From contig JALRAY010000036.1 in NCBI GenBank assembly GCA_023257955.1, forward strand, positions 1 through 9,986: a stretch of DNA of 9,986 nt. Reading direction: 5' to 3'. The notes beneath the pieces were generated by a model. That model was given only the letters and a program-made list of their open reading frames with translations, was not told the origin of the DNA and ran no database searches. Below are positions 1-7,528 of this stretch, piece by piece. The stretch comes from Amoebophilaceae bacterium. Lineage in GTDB: Bacteria > Bacteroidota > Bacteroidia > Cytophagales > Amoebophilaceae. The translations under genes and the position numbers were made by a program. Each line of letters starts with the position of its first letter. Within the stretch, counting starts at the first letter, position 1.

Positions 1-145
1 TGATATATTAAGTTTTGACATGGTTGATTTTTAATAGCCTGACTTGAAATTATCACGTGGGAGGGGAGTTACCCAAAGAATTTCGCTTTTTCTTTCACGA
101 TCAGTATATATCCCTTCCCACATTTATTATTTACTAAACCTCTGC

Positions 146-922
146 ATGAAAACAGTACCTGCACATAAACTAAGTTTATTCTCTTTGCCTTGGAAACAAC
201 TCATCAGTTTGATACTAGGTATTGTAGTTACGGTTATGAGGCCTGTTGCTACCTATGCGCAAACATCTACGCATGATCTATATGATGTCGCCCCTCTTCG
301 CTGGGAAAATGATCCAACACCGTATTATGCCAATATGCTTAGTTATGACTTCAAACCCAGTTCGAAACAAAAAAGATATAGCAAGTACCCAAAAACACAA
401 GCGCACAAATCACCAAAGGTAAAAGAGCATCCTAGAAAAAAACTTTTAGAAGAAGCACCTTTGCATACCCAAAGAGCCTGGTTGTATTCCGCCGTGGTAC
501 CGGGGCTGGGGCAATGTTATAACGAAAGCTATTGGAAGTTAAGCATCATGTATCCTGTTTTTGGATTGCTCATCTGGGGCGCTTGGTATAATCACAAAGA
601 GTATACCACAACGCGCAGGGAGATCCTTAACAATACGCACAAGAATCAGAATTTGACAAACTACATGCGAGGACGTGAACGAGATCGTACTATCTTTCTA
701 GCAGCGATCGTTGTTTGGTACATATTAAATGTCTTTGATGCCTATGTGGAAGGAAGTTTAAAAACCTTTGATGTATCAGATGACCTAGCCATTGTCATTC
801 AAGAACCGACTACGCCTCCTCGCGCTCCTGCAAGCAATGCGCCCATGGCTACGGGAGTGAGTTTAAACATTAGTCTAAAAGCAAAAGAAAAAGATGAAGA
901 TAGGAATAATTGGATATGGTAA
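146..922 (+). CDS. DUF5683 family membrane protein with signal peptide
   Basis: This is a protein of about 258 residues. I chose the ATG at 146 because it gives a Sec-type signal: a hydrophobic run at residues 18-36 and a likely cut after YAQ (37-39). A TTG at 44 in the same frame would add 34 residues with no signal-like order. The DUF5683 core is residues 108-215, with SAVVPGLGQCYN (115-126), NVFDAYVEGSL (195-205) and FDVSDDL (208-214). Two membrane segments lie near 131-148 and 183-197. Between the signal and the core is a basic linker (about 70-102). The function of DUF5683 is unknown. In Bacteroidota it commonly lies between parB and dapB, and dapB does follow here, overlapping by 29 bases, so co-transcription is likely. 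The family call is firm; the start is moderately sure. Confidence 0.85.
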   Translation: MKTVPAHKLSLFSLPWKQLISLILGIVVTVMRPVATYAQTSTHDLYDVAPLRWENDPTPYYANMLSYDFKPSSKQKRYSKYPKTQAHKSPKVKEHPRKKLLEEAPLHTQRAWLYSAVVPGLGQCYNESYWKLSIMYPVFGLLIWGAWYNHKEYTTTRREILNNTHKNQNLTNYMRGRERDRTIFLAAIVVWYILNVFDAYVEGSLKTFDVSDDLAIVIQEPTTPPRAPASNAPMATGVSLNISLKAKEKDEDRNNWIW

Positions 923-1595
923 AATGGGGCACGCTATTGAAAGGATAGCGACCAAAAGAAAACATAATGTCGCGTGGACCGTAGGCGCGGACCAAGCAGC
1001 CCTCTTGCCTACACTCCTACCTGCTGTGGATGTAGCGATTGAATTTACCCAACCGGAAGCAGCGTATGAAAACGTATACACCTGTCTACAACACGATACC
1101 CCTGTCATCTGTGGCACCACAGGCTGGTTAGCCAACAAAGCAGCGCTAGAAGCCTATTGTCTGCAGCAAGACGGAACCTTCTTCTATGCCACCAACTTCA
1201 GCCTAGCGATGCAATTGTTTTTTAAGCTCAACCGCTTATTAGCTACTTATATCAACCCTGATGACTTTCAGATAACAGTAGAAGAAACACATGCCCCTAC
1301 AAAAAAAGACAAGCCAAGTGGTACAGCTCTGCGCATAGTGGAGGAAATTACGGAACCTAGAAAGCGTCAACAAGAAGCTCCCCATTCCCACACTGACAGC
1401 ATTCCTATTATTTCACATAGAGTGCCTGATAGCATGGGGAAACATGTAGTGAGGTATAGTTCTCCGCTAGAAGACATAACAATGGAGCACTTTACCAAAA
1501 GCAGAGATAGCTTAGCACAAGGTGTGATCTTAGTTGCCGAATGGTTGCAAGGCAAAAAAGGCGTGTTAACGATGGATGACTTTTTGGAACGTTGA
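894..1595 (+). CDS. dapB: 4-hydroxy-tetrahydrodipicolinate reductase
   Basis: DapB reduces 4-hydroxy-tetrahydrodipicolinate with NAD(P)H in the cytoplasm. This is a step towards meso-diaminopimelate for peptidoglycan and towards lysine. The 233-residue protein starts with the nucleotide-binding loop GYGKMG (7-12). It then shows DVAIEFTQP (46-54), CGTTGW (73-78), ATNFS (99-103) and the catalytic and substrate-binding block HAPTKKDKPSGTA (133-145). The end carries SLAQGVILVAEWL (206-218), typical of the family. The length is shorter than the Escherichia coli enzyme but normal for Bacteroidota. The ATG at 894 lies inside the end of the DUF5683 gene in another frame, which suggests translational coupling; no strong ribosome binding site is visible. 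All recognisable catalytic motifs are present, so the enzyme should be active. Confidence 0.96.
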   Translation: MKIGIIGYGKMGHAIERIATKRKHNVAWTVGADQAALLPTLLPAVDVAIEFTQPEAAYENVYTCLQHDTPVICGTTGWLANKAALEAYCLQQDGTFFYATNFSLAMQLFFKLNRLLATYINPDDFQITVEETHAPTKKDKPSGTALRIVEEITEPRKRQQEAPHSHTDSIPIISHRVPDSMGKHVVRYSSPLEDITMEHFTKSRDSLAQGVILVAEWLQGKKGVLTMDDFLER

Positions 1596-1638
1596 GGAAA
1601 GCAGGAAAACACTAGGTTATAATCACAAGCGGTTGTCA

Positions 1639-2193
1639 TTAATGCACCCCTTGGGCTGGATATTTGGCTACCTTATCTTTATAAAAAGCTTGGATGTTGT
1701 GCATATCCTGTGCTACATCACCAGTAGGATAATAGAGAGGGCCAATACCTGCTTGCTTTTTCTGATAATCAATAAATCCCAGCGCGATAGGAACTTGAGC
1801 ATGCGTAGCGATGTAATAAAAGCCCGTTTTCCATCTAGGAGCATATTTGCGGGTTCCTTCCGGTGCAATGGTGAGGACTAACTTGGCGTGTGTTTGCAAC
1901 ATATCAATCATCATATCTACTTGCCTATGCTTATGTGTTACTAAACTTCTATCTATAGGGATAGCGCCAAACCACTTAAGAATGGGGCCGATAGGGAAAA
2001 ACATCACTTCTTTTTTGATCGCAAATTTGGCAGGGATGCCTTTAATAAAGACTGTACACAGCCCGTAGAACAAATCCCAACTGCTGGTATGCGGTGCCAC
2101 TACAAGCACCATTTTATCTACGCCTTTTGGTAAATCACCCACAGCTTGCCAACCTAACCACTTAAAAATGTGTATTGCTAACCATTTCATCAT
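1639..2193 (-). CDS. PlsC-type 1-acyl-sn-glycerol-3-phosphate acyltransferase family protein
   Basis: This 184-residue protein belongs to the lysophospholipid acyltransferase (PlsC-like) superfamily, which moves acyl chains from acyl-ACP or acyl-CoA onto glycerol-phosphate lipids at the inner membrane. The catalytic HX4D motif is HTSSWD (His35, Asp40). GAIPIDRS (76-83) matches motif II, APEGTR (110-115) motif III and VPIALGFID (134-142) motif IV. The N-terminus is short and amphipathic, with no clear full membrane span. The compact size matches a small PlsC-like subfamily common in Bacteroidota, whose exact acceptor is often not established, so I give no symbol. The start could be either of two adjacent ATGs (2193 or 2190). 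The gene faces dapB tail to tail across 43 bases and is divergent from the nuclease gene beginning at 2264. Confidence 0.88.
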   Translation of the reverse strand: MMKWLAIHIFKWLGWQAVGDLPKGVDKMVLVVAPHTSSWDLFYGLCTVFIKGIPAKFAIKKEVMFFPIGPILKWFGAIPIDRSLVTHKHRQVDMMIDMLQTHAKLVLTIAPEGTRKYAPRWKTGFYYIATHAQVPIALGFIDYQKKQAGIGPLYYPTGDVAQDMHNIQAFYKDKVAKYPAQGVH

Positions 2194-2263
2194 ATTTTTG
2201 TATTATACTATTAATGCGTAAACCTTTACATTATTTGTTAATCATTTATAAAGCCTTACAATT

Positions 2264-2923
2264 TTGAAAGAAGTAAAACTAAACCTAATCGGCATTTTTT
2301 GTACCCAACCTATTGATGATCAGCGCATCACCCATTATATCTTAATGCTAGAAGAAGCTGCTGGAGAGAAACGTAAACTCCCTATGCTCCTTGAGTCTCT
2401 TGACGCACGATCTATTGCTTTCCTGAATCCTAATAGAGGAAACAAGGAAGCTCCTCGACTTCCTTTTAGCCAACATCTTTTGGGTGAGGTATTGAAGAAA
2501 CTCGGATATCATGTGCAAAAAGCCATTATTACGGATGCAGATGTCAAGGAAGATGCATATACTGCGTCCATCGTCATATCTGATGGCAAAGACCATACTT
2601 TTTCACTCACCTTGAGAGCCCCCGATGCTGTTGCACTTGGCTTATATTTTGACGCCCCTATCGTTACCGATGACGCTATATTACAAGAGTCAGATCTCAC
2701 CATGATGATGATTCATGTAAAAATAAGGTTAGCATTAAACCCTCCCAAGCCGGAGAAAGCCTCTCCCAACTCAGCAACCCAATGGCATATAGATAATCTC
2801 ATGACCCATAATCTAGACATTCATCCGCTCCCCATACTGCAAGACTTACTGCATCGAATGATTGAGCGAGAAGACTATGAAAAAGCCGCGCGCATTAGGG
2901 ATGAAATCCGGCGAAGAGAGTAA
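2264..2923 (+). CDS. Bifunctional nuclease (DUF151) family protein with C-terminal UVR motif
   Basis: The 219-residue protein has the bifunctional nuclease domain (BFN, DUF151) at about residues 3-145. Recognisable parts are the opening strand KEVKLNLIGIF, the LPMLLESLDARSIAF block (39-53), and LRAPDAVALGLYFDAPI (117-133), which corresponds to the family's conserved RPSDAIALA-like segment. The C-terminus carries a UvrB/UvrC-type motif (194-217) with EDYEKAARIRDEI, as is usual for the Bacteroidota version. The UVR motif mediates protein contacts in UvrB and UvrC; its role here is unknown. Plant and thermophile BFN members have reported nuclease activity, but the cellular job in this phylum is not settled. 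I chose the TTG at 2264 because the family's conserved N-terminus begins there and no upstream ATG fits. trmB follows after 17 bases, probably as an operon. Confidence 0.9.
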   Translation: MKEVKLNLIGIFCTQPIDDQRITHYILMLEEAAGEKRKLPMLLESLDARSIAFLNPNRGNKEAPRLPFSQHLLGEVLKKLGYHVQKAIITDADVKEDAYTASIVISDGKDHTFSLTLRAPDAVALGLYFDAPIVTDDAILQESDLTMMMIHVKIRLALNPPKPEKASPNSATQWHIDNLMTHNLDIHPLPILQDLLHRMIEREDYEKAARIRDEIRRRE

Positions 2924-2940
2924 TACCCTTTGATACTACT

Positions 2941-3606
2941 ATGCGTAAAAAACTGCAACGATTTAAAGACAATGCTGCCAGCAATAATGTGATAGAAGAG
3001 GGCAAACCGCTGTACTCAACTATCAAAGGACAGTGGGGAACTGATTACTTTCAGAACAACCATCCTATCACCTTAGAACTCGGTTGCGGTTATGGAGAGT
3101 ATACCATCCAATTAGCCGCATTATGCCCTGCCAAAAATTATATAGGCATAGACCTTAAAGGAGCCCGGTTATGGAAAGGAAGTACACTAGCACTGGAGCA
3201 ACAGCTGCAGCACGTGGCTTTCCTCCGTACACGTATTGAGCAATTAGAACAATTCTTCAGCCCCGGAGAAGTGCAGGAGATTTACATACCCTTTCCAGAT
3301 CCAAGACCGAAAAAAAGCGACATCAATAAAAGACTTACGAGCCCCCCTTTTTTAGACATCTATCGCCGTATTATGTCGCCAGGGGGATGGCTATACTTTA
3401 AAACAGATGACCTAGACTTATTCCACTATACCCTAGAAGTCTTGCAGGCGCAACCTGACGTGCAGAGACTATTTCATACACATGATTGCTATCAGGGATC
3501 CAACATATTAGGAGAAGCTACTAACGTACAAACGAAGTATGAAATGATGTTTATCAACCAAGGAAAAACCATCAAGTATATTCACTGTCAACTAAGAAGC
3601 GCATAA
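2941..3606 (+). CDS. trmB: tRNA (guanine-N7-)-methyltransferase
   Basis: TrmB transfers a methyl group from S-adenosylmethionine to N7 of G46 in the variable loop of many tRNAs. The 221-residue protein has the class I methyltransferase fold. The SAM-binding motif I is ELGCGYGEY (46-54), motif II is IGIDLKGAR (68-76), and the family signature PFPDPRPKK (117-125) is followed by NKRLTSPPFL (129-138). TNVQTKYE (194-201) near the end matches the conserved substrate-binding T-x-YE segment. The length is normal. The gene begins 17 bases after the nuclease gene on the same strand, so the two are probably co-transcribed. It ends 55 bases from the end of prfB, which is on the opposite strand. All key motifs are present and I see no sign of decay. 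Confidence 0.95.
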   Translation: MRKKLQRFKDNAASNNVIEEGKPLYSTIKGQWGTDYFQNNHPITLELGCGYGEYTIQLAALCPAKNYIGIDLKGARLWKGSTLALEQQLQHVAFLRTRIEQLEQFFSPGEVQEIYIPFPDPRPKKSDINKRLTSPPFLDIYRRIMSPGGWLYFKTDDLDLFHYTLEVLQAQPDVQRLFHTHDCYQGSNILGEATNVQTKYEMMFINQGKTIKYIHCQLRSA

Positions 3607-3661
3607 AGCGAATCCATATGCGTGCGACTACGCCCCTACTCACCTACTCCCCTACACAACA

Positions 3662-4739
3662 TCACTCCTGCATAAGATAAGCTTTTATAAAGTCATTGAT
3701 ATCTCCATTAAAAACACTGATTGTATCCGTCTTCTCTACCCCCGTACGGTTGTCTTTGATAAGTTTATAAGGGTGCAATACATAACTTCTTATTTGCGAA
3801 CCAAAGTTGATTTTTTTCTTCGCGCTCGCAAGCTTCTCTTTCTCTGCGTTCTTTTTCTCTAGCTCTATCTGGTAAAGCTTCGATTTTAGAATTACCAAAG
3901 CCTTTTCCTTATTCTGCGCTTGGGAACGTTCCTGTTGACACTCCACTACCAACCCCGAAGGCGCATGTTTGAGCCTGACCGCCGTTTCCACTTTATTCAC
4001 ATTCTGCCCCCCAGCACCGCCAGATCGAAATGTATCCCAGCTGATGTCAGCTGGCTGTATATCAATTTTGATAGCATCTTCCAACAAGGGGTATACCGCT
4101 ATAGAGGCAAAAGAAGTATGGCGCTTACCTGCCGAATCAAAGGGGGAAAGACGCACCAAACGGTGGATGCCTATTTCTGCTTTCAGATACCCGTACGCGA
4201 AGGGACCAACAATTTCTAGCGTAGCGGATCGAATGCCTGCCGTATCTCCCTTTTGGTAAACTAATTGATTGACTTGATACCCTTCCTGTTGCCCCCACAT
4301 GATGTACATTCGCATCAGCATTTCAGCCCAGTCTTGGCTTTCGGTACCTCCTGCGCCAGGGTTGATCTCGACGATGGCAGAATTTTCATCTTCATCAGCT
4401 TGTAGCATTTTTTTGAACTCCAACTTTTCAATAGCTGTTACCAGCTGCTTATGAATCTGTTCGATTTCCGTCTCCATCACTTCCCCTTCTTCATAATACG
4501 CTTGGGCGATGGTTAACTGATCTAACAGCCCTTGTACGGCATCAAAATCATCAATCCAGATGCGGAGGCCTTTGATATGACGCAAGGTTGCTTCAGCACG
4601 GGTATTGTTATCCCAAAAAGTAGCCGTGTGGGTGAGCGCTTCCTGTTCTTGTAGCGTCGCTAGTTTGGCATCGTAGTCAAAGATACCCCCTCAAATCCTC
4701 AACTCTTGTTTGGATGGTTTTTAGGGTTTCAGCTTTCAT
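3662..4739 (-). CDS. prfB: Peptide chain release factor 2, expressed by programmed +1 frameshift
   Basis: RF2 recognises UGA and UAA stop codons in the ribosomal A site and triggers peptide release. The gene has two frames. Frame one starts at the ATG at 4739 and reads MKAETLKTIQTRVEDLRGYL before a TGA at 4677-4679. A +1 slip on the preceding CTT continues into the main frame from 4678 to 3662, giving about 358 residues, close to the E. coli length of 365. After the shift come DYDAKLATLQEQEAL and FWDN, as expected for RF2. The main body has the SPF codon-recognition tripeptide (about 198-200), which separates RF2 from RF1 (PxT), and the catalytic GGQ (about 243-245). Looking only for one open frame would give a shortened protein starting near 4585. 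The gene converges on trmB. Confidence 0.96.
4676..4691 (-). promoter_or_regulatory. prfB programmed +1 frameshift site
   Basis: Read on the minus strand, the site is AGG GGG TAT CTT TGA C. It holds the three classical parts of the RF2 autoregulatory site: a Shine-Dalgarno-like AGGGGG (4686-4691), the slippery CTT (4680-4682) and a poor-context TGA followed by C (stop 4677-4679). When RF2 is scarce the ribosome pauses at TGA and slips one base forward, making more RF2. The match to the E. coli site is exact over this stretch as I recall it. The regulation itself is known from the family and has not been tested here. Confidence 0.95.
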
Positions 4740-4747
4740 GGTAAATA

Positions 4748-4783
4748 GGTGCTATATGTTATTTAGGCTGCTAAGTTAGCACC
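4748..4783. promoter_or_regulatory. Inverted repeat just upstream of the prfB start
   Basis: GGTGCTA (4748-4754) and TAGCACC (4777-4783) form a perfect 7-base inverted repeat. A second palindrome, TGCTAA-g-TTAGCA (4769-4781), uses part of the same right arm. The two pairings cannot form together. The element begins 9 bases upstream of the prfB ATG on the minus strand, so it could be a leader structure or a protein binding site. No known family is recognised, and chance is possible at this length. Confidence 0.4.
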
Positions 4784-4995
4784 TCAAAATAGATTCCCAT
4801 ATAACAACATGTTCACGTTTCCAATTAACTATGCCTCAATTCCCTGCGACCTTGCTATAGAGCTGACGCTGAAGTCGTTTATACAGGAGGGGCGCGTTTG
4901 GGTTAGTTAATCTTTACAAGGAAGGTTTTTTGGTTGCATCTATTGTCCCCTTAGACGCTACCCATGCTTTACGCAAGCCTGCAGAATGATATGAA

Positions 4996-6222
4996 CTATT
5001 TTGCTTGATAAGTAGGCATAGCAGCAGCTAATACAGCTGGTCGATAGCTGGCCACAAGTGTGGATAGAAGGACACTGATGCCTACATATACATAATCTCT
5101 CCACAAGCCTTTGATGGGATACGCTTCTAGTAAACTGGTCGCGGTATTGATAGACATGAAATTAAAATACTGTTGCAGCCAAGTAAGCAACGCAGCTAGC
5201 ATCATGCCGAGGATACTTCCAGTGCACCCTATCAACACTCCTTCCCAGATGAATATATGTTTGATAGTTTTTCGGGTTGCGCCTAAGGCATATAGTATGC
5301 GAATATCAGCTTCTTTAGCTAATACAAGCATGGAAAGAATGAAGAATATGTTGAGCGCAGCAATCATGACGAGGATCGTTAAAGTCGTAAAGACTAACAC
5401 CCGTTCTGTATGCATCGTGCACATGAGCGTAACTTGTTGCTCAGCTTGTGTGAGGACTTGAAGGTTCGCAGGCAAAAGCTTGACACAGGCTTGTTGAATC
5501 TTGGGGATAGAAGCACCGGGAAATACCTCTATTTCTACCGCTGTACGTTGATCCCTATTACCTAATAACTGGGTAACAAAGCTTAAGTCAGTAAGGATGT
5601 ATTGATCATCAAAATGCTTTTCGATGGCGAATATAGCGCCTGGTTTAATGGAGCTTGTATTATAGAGACTATGCATGGTTGTGAGACCTTTGTGTCGCGT
5701 TTGCTTCGGAAGAAAGACCTGAATCTTATCAAATACATGATGCAGCTGAATGCCTAATACATACTGTATGCCAGCTCCTACTATAGCCAGGTGTTGATCC
5801 CCTTCTTTCAACTGCAATCGCCCTCTTACAATGTGGTTCGCGAGTAGATGATTGCTTGTAAAATCTTTTGACACACCTTTCACTTTGGCTACGGTAGTGC
5901 GGTCTCTATAAGTCAGCAAAACACTTTCTTCCACCACTTCAGTGACTTGGGTTACCCCCGCTATGTTTTCCAGGTTGTGCACTATGTCAGGCGATAGGGA
6001 AAAGTATTTACCATGATGGGTGGTGATTTTAAGGGCTGGATCAAAGGTGGCAAATAGTTTCTTTACCACATCCTCAAAACCATTAAAGATAGAGGCAACC
6101 AATAATAAGGAAGCAGTGCTAAGCGTTACGCTCAGGCAAGCCACTAGTCCTATGCGATAGATGAGATTTTTGCGGGATTGAGTGGAACAGTATTTTCTGG
6201 CAATGAAAAAGGAGACGTTCAT
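4996..6222 (-). CDS. LolC/LolE-type ABC transporter permease (FtsX/MacB-like)
   Basis: The 408-residue inner-membrane protein has the layout of LolC/LolE permeases, which with the LolD ATPase release lipoproteins from the inner membrane for transport to the outer membrane. Membrane segments lie at about 22-46, 275-302, 325-351 and 375-392. A large periplasmic domain (about 47-274) separates the first from the rest. The N-terminus MNVSFFIARKY and the segment SIFNGFEDVVKKLFATFDPALKI (44-66) are typical of the Bacteroidota form. The segment after membrane helix 2, KEADIRILYALGATRKTI (303-320), is the ATPase coupling region of the FtsX fold. The C-terminus YRPAVLAAAMP matches the usual ending. 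The matching ATPase gene is not in the window. Whether this protein is LolC, LolE or a fused-role LolF cannot be decided from sequence alone, so no symbol is given. Confidence 0.87.
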   Translation of the reverse strand: MNVSFFIARKYCSTQSRKNLIYRIGLVACLSVTLSTASLLLVASIFNGFEDVVKKLFATFDPALKITTHHGKYFSLSPDIVHNLENIAGVTQVTEVVEESVLLTYRDRTTVAKVKGVSKDFTSNHLLANHIVRGRLQLKEGDQHLAIVGAGIQYVLGIQLHHVFDKIQVFLPKQTRHKGLTTMHSLYNTSSIKPGAIFAIEKHFDDQYILTDLSFVTQLLGNRDQRTAVEIEVFPGASIPKIQQACVKLLPANLQVLTQAEQQVTLMCTMHTERVLVFTTLTILVMIAALNIFFILSMLVLAKEADIRILYALGATRKTIKHIFIWEGVLIGCTGSILGMMLAALLTWLQQYFNFMSINTATSLLEAYPIKGLWRDYVYVGISVLLSTLVASYRPAVLAAAMPTYQAK

Positions 6223-6496
6223 AGGGGGATGCGTTACGTAGTATATTAACAGCGCTTCTTGGACAGTAGTACTGAAATTGTTGGTAATGATATAAACATA
6301 ATGGGGCTTTAACCCTATTATTGAGGTAAATTTAGTAACAGAGAAACCAGATAAAGCAATAACGACCCCAGATTTTAAGGATTCGCATTAACTTTACATA
6401 GCTGCCGAATAGCTACAGGTAGGGAGCGAACAGATCTTGGCGCAAGTAAAACAAAAATTATCATACCCCCTTTTAGAAAAACATCTGATACATTCC

Positions 6497-7435
6497 ATGA
6501 ATAGCCATAGCCGGTACATCCTCCTCCTCCTCATTTTGATGTTCTCTCTTAATCAATGCAACAAATGTATAGTTAGGTATGTAATAGAAGAAGAAGGCGG
6601 GAAGCCACCGGAAGAACACCTTGAGAATATTATCGATTTAGCAGGACTTGACCTGGAAACAGCCAAAGGATTGTTCGCCAAACTACCCGAGAAGAATGTA
6701 TTGTACTTCATCAATGAGGTAGATGGAAAGACCTATAAGTTTACCGAAGAAAACGGGAAGTTAGTCTGTAAGCTGAGTGGCGAGCTAGGTTTTGCCTTCG
6801 ACTCCAAGCATGCTTGTGCCTTTTTTTGGGGTACTATAGAGCAGCCATGTTTAGCTTTTACATATTACAAACAAATCAATAATCGGTATCAGATATCGGA
6901 AAACTATATATTAAACGATAGTACATGGATGTCAATAGGTCAAAATTCCTTACCAGCAGATGTAGAAAATATAAGGCTATGTGGATGTTCTGCACTATTG
7001 AATCAAACCCTATATGCTGTTACACTTTATGAAATAAAGAAAAATGGATTACCAAACAGCGGATGTTTGTATAAAGTATACAATCAAAATACCTCAAATC
7101 AATCTTTGTTCACTAACCCTACATTTACAGGTGCCTGGCATGTAGAAGCCAACAAAATCTTGATAGACAAAAACAATCATAGCTTTGATTTATATCAGAT
7201 AGAGCGTGACTTATCGGGTTTATTGAGTTTAACATTATTGACAACAGATTTTGCCACCTCTACCACGCCCATGCATGGCGAATTTTTCCCCACCCCTGTT
7301 CCTATGTTTTATTGTCCTAATGAAACACAATCCGTGTATAAGATCAGCAAGGGAGGAGGAGCATTCACGCCCATGGAAATGCCCAAAGAAGTTAAGGGGA
7401 AACACTTGGTTATACCTTTTGAAGAAGCACTGTAA
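6497..7435 (+). CDS. Predicted secreted lipoprotein of unknown function
   Basis: I do not recognise this family. The 312-residue product from the ATG at 6497 starts with a short charged region (MNSHSR), a hydrophobic run (YILLLLILMFSL) and then a cysteine at residue 22 (SLNQC). This resembles a lipoprotein signal, although Asn-Gln at -2 and -1 is not the textbook lipobox. A TTG at 6437 in the same frame would put 20 extra residues before the signal, so I prefer the ATG. The mature part has no membrane segment and is rich in Asn, Tyr and aromatic residues. It has scattered cysteines, including a CGC, and its middle is more AT-rich than the housekeeping genes nearby. It lies 93 bases upstream of the AAA+ gene on the same strand, so co-transcription is possible. 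The open frame is convincing; the role is unknown. Confidence 0.75.
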   Translation: MNSHSRYILLLLILMFSLNQCNKCIVRYVIEEEGGKPPEEHLENIIDLAGLDLETAKGLFAKLPEKNVLYFINEVDGKTYKFTEENGKLVCKLSGELGFAFDSKHACAFFWGTIEQPCLAFTYYKQINNRYQISENYILNDSTWMSIGQNSLPADVENIRLCGCSALLNQTLYAVTLYEIKKNGLPNSGCLYKVYNQNTSNQSLFTNPTFTGAWHVEANKILIDKNNHSFDLYQIERDLSGLLSLTLLTTDFATSTTPMHGEFFPTPVPMFYCPNETQSVYKISKGGGAFTPMEMPKEVKGKHLVIPFEEAL

Positions 7436-7528
7436 TTTATCACCTATAGCACGCAACCTAACGCTCAAACAGGAGGTGGAGAAAAGGTAGCTGTGTATTA
7501 TAAACAAACAACATTCAACTAGCAGATC

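Noticed and set aside
1..145. Upstream extension of the DUF5683 gene from the TTG at 44, and a TTGACA-like box at 15-20
   Set aside because: The extra 34 residues precede a normal signal peptide and look non-coding. The TTGACA lacks a well-spaced -10 box and does not fit the Bacteroidota promoter pattern, so no promoter is called.
1596..1638. Terminator between dapB and the acyltransferase gene
   Set aside because: Only a weak 4-base pairing (ACAA/TTGT) is visible, with no T-run; below the level worth listing.
2194..2263. Divergent promoters between the acyltransferase and nuclease genes
   Set aside because: The stretch is AT-rich and must contain start signals, but no box pair on either strand matches well enough to place one.
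4740..4995. Search for a small gene or tRNA between prfB and the permease gene
   Set aside because: Only frames of about 25 codons without a good start were found, and no cloverleaf. Apart from the inverted repeat near prfB I see nothing supportable.
6223..6436. Divergent promoter region between the permease and lipoprotein genes
   Set aside because: A TAACTTTA at 6389-6396 resembles the Bacteroidota -7 element (TAnnTTTG), but no matching -33 TTTG lies at the right distance, so it is not listed.
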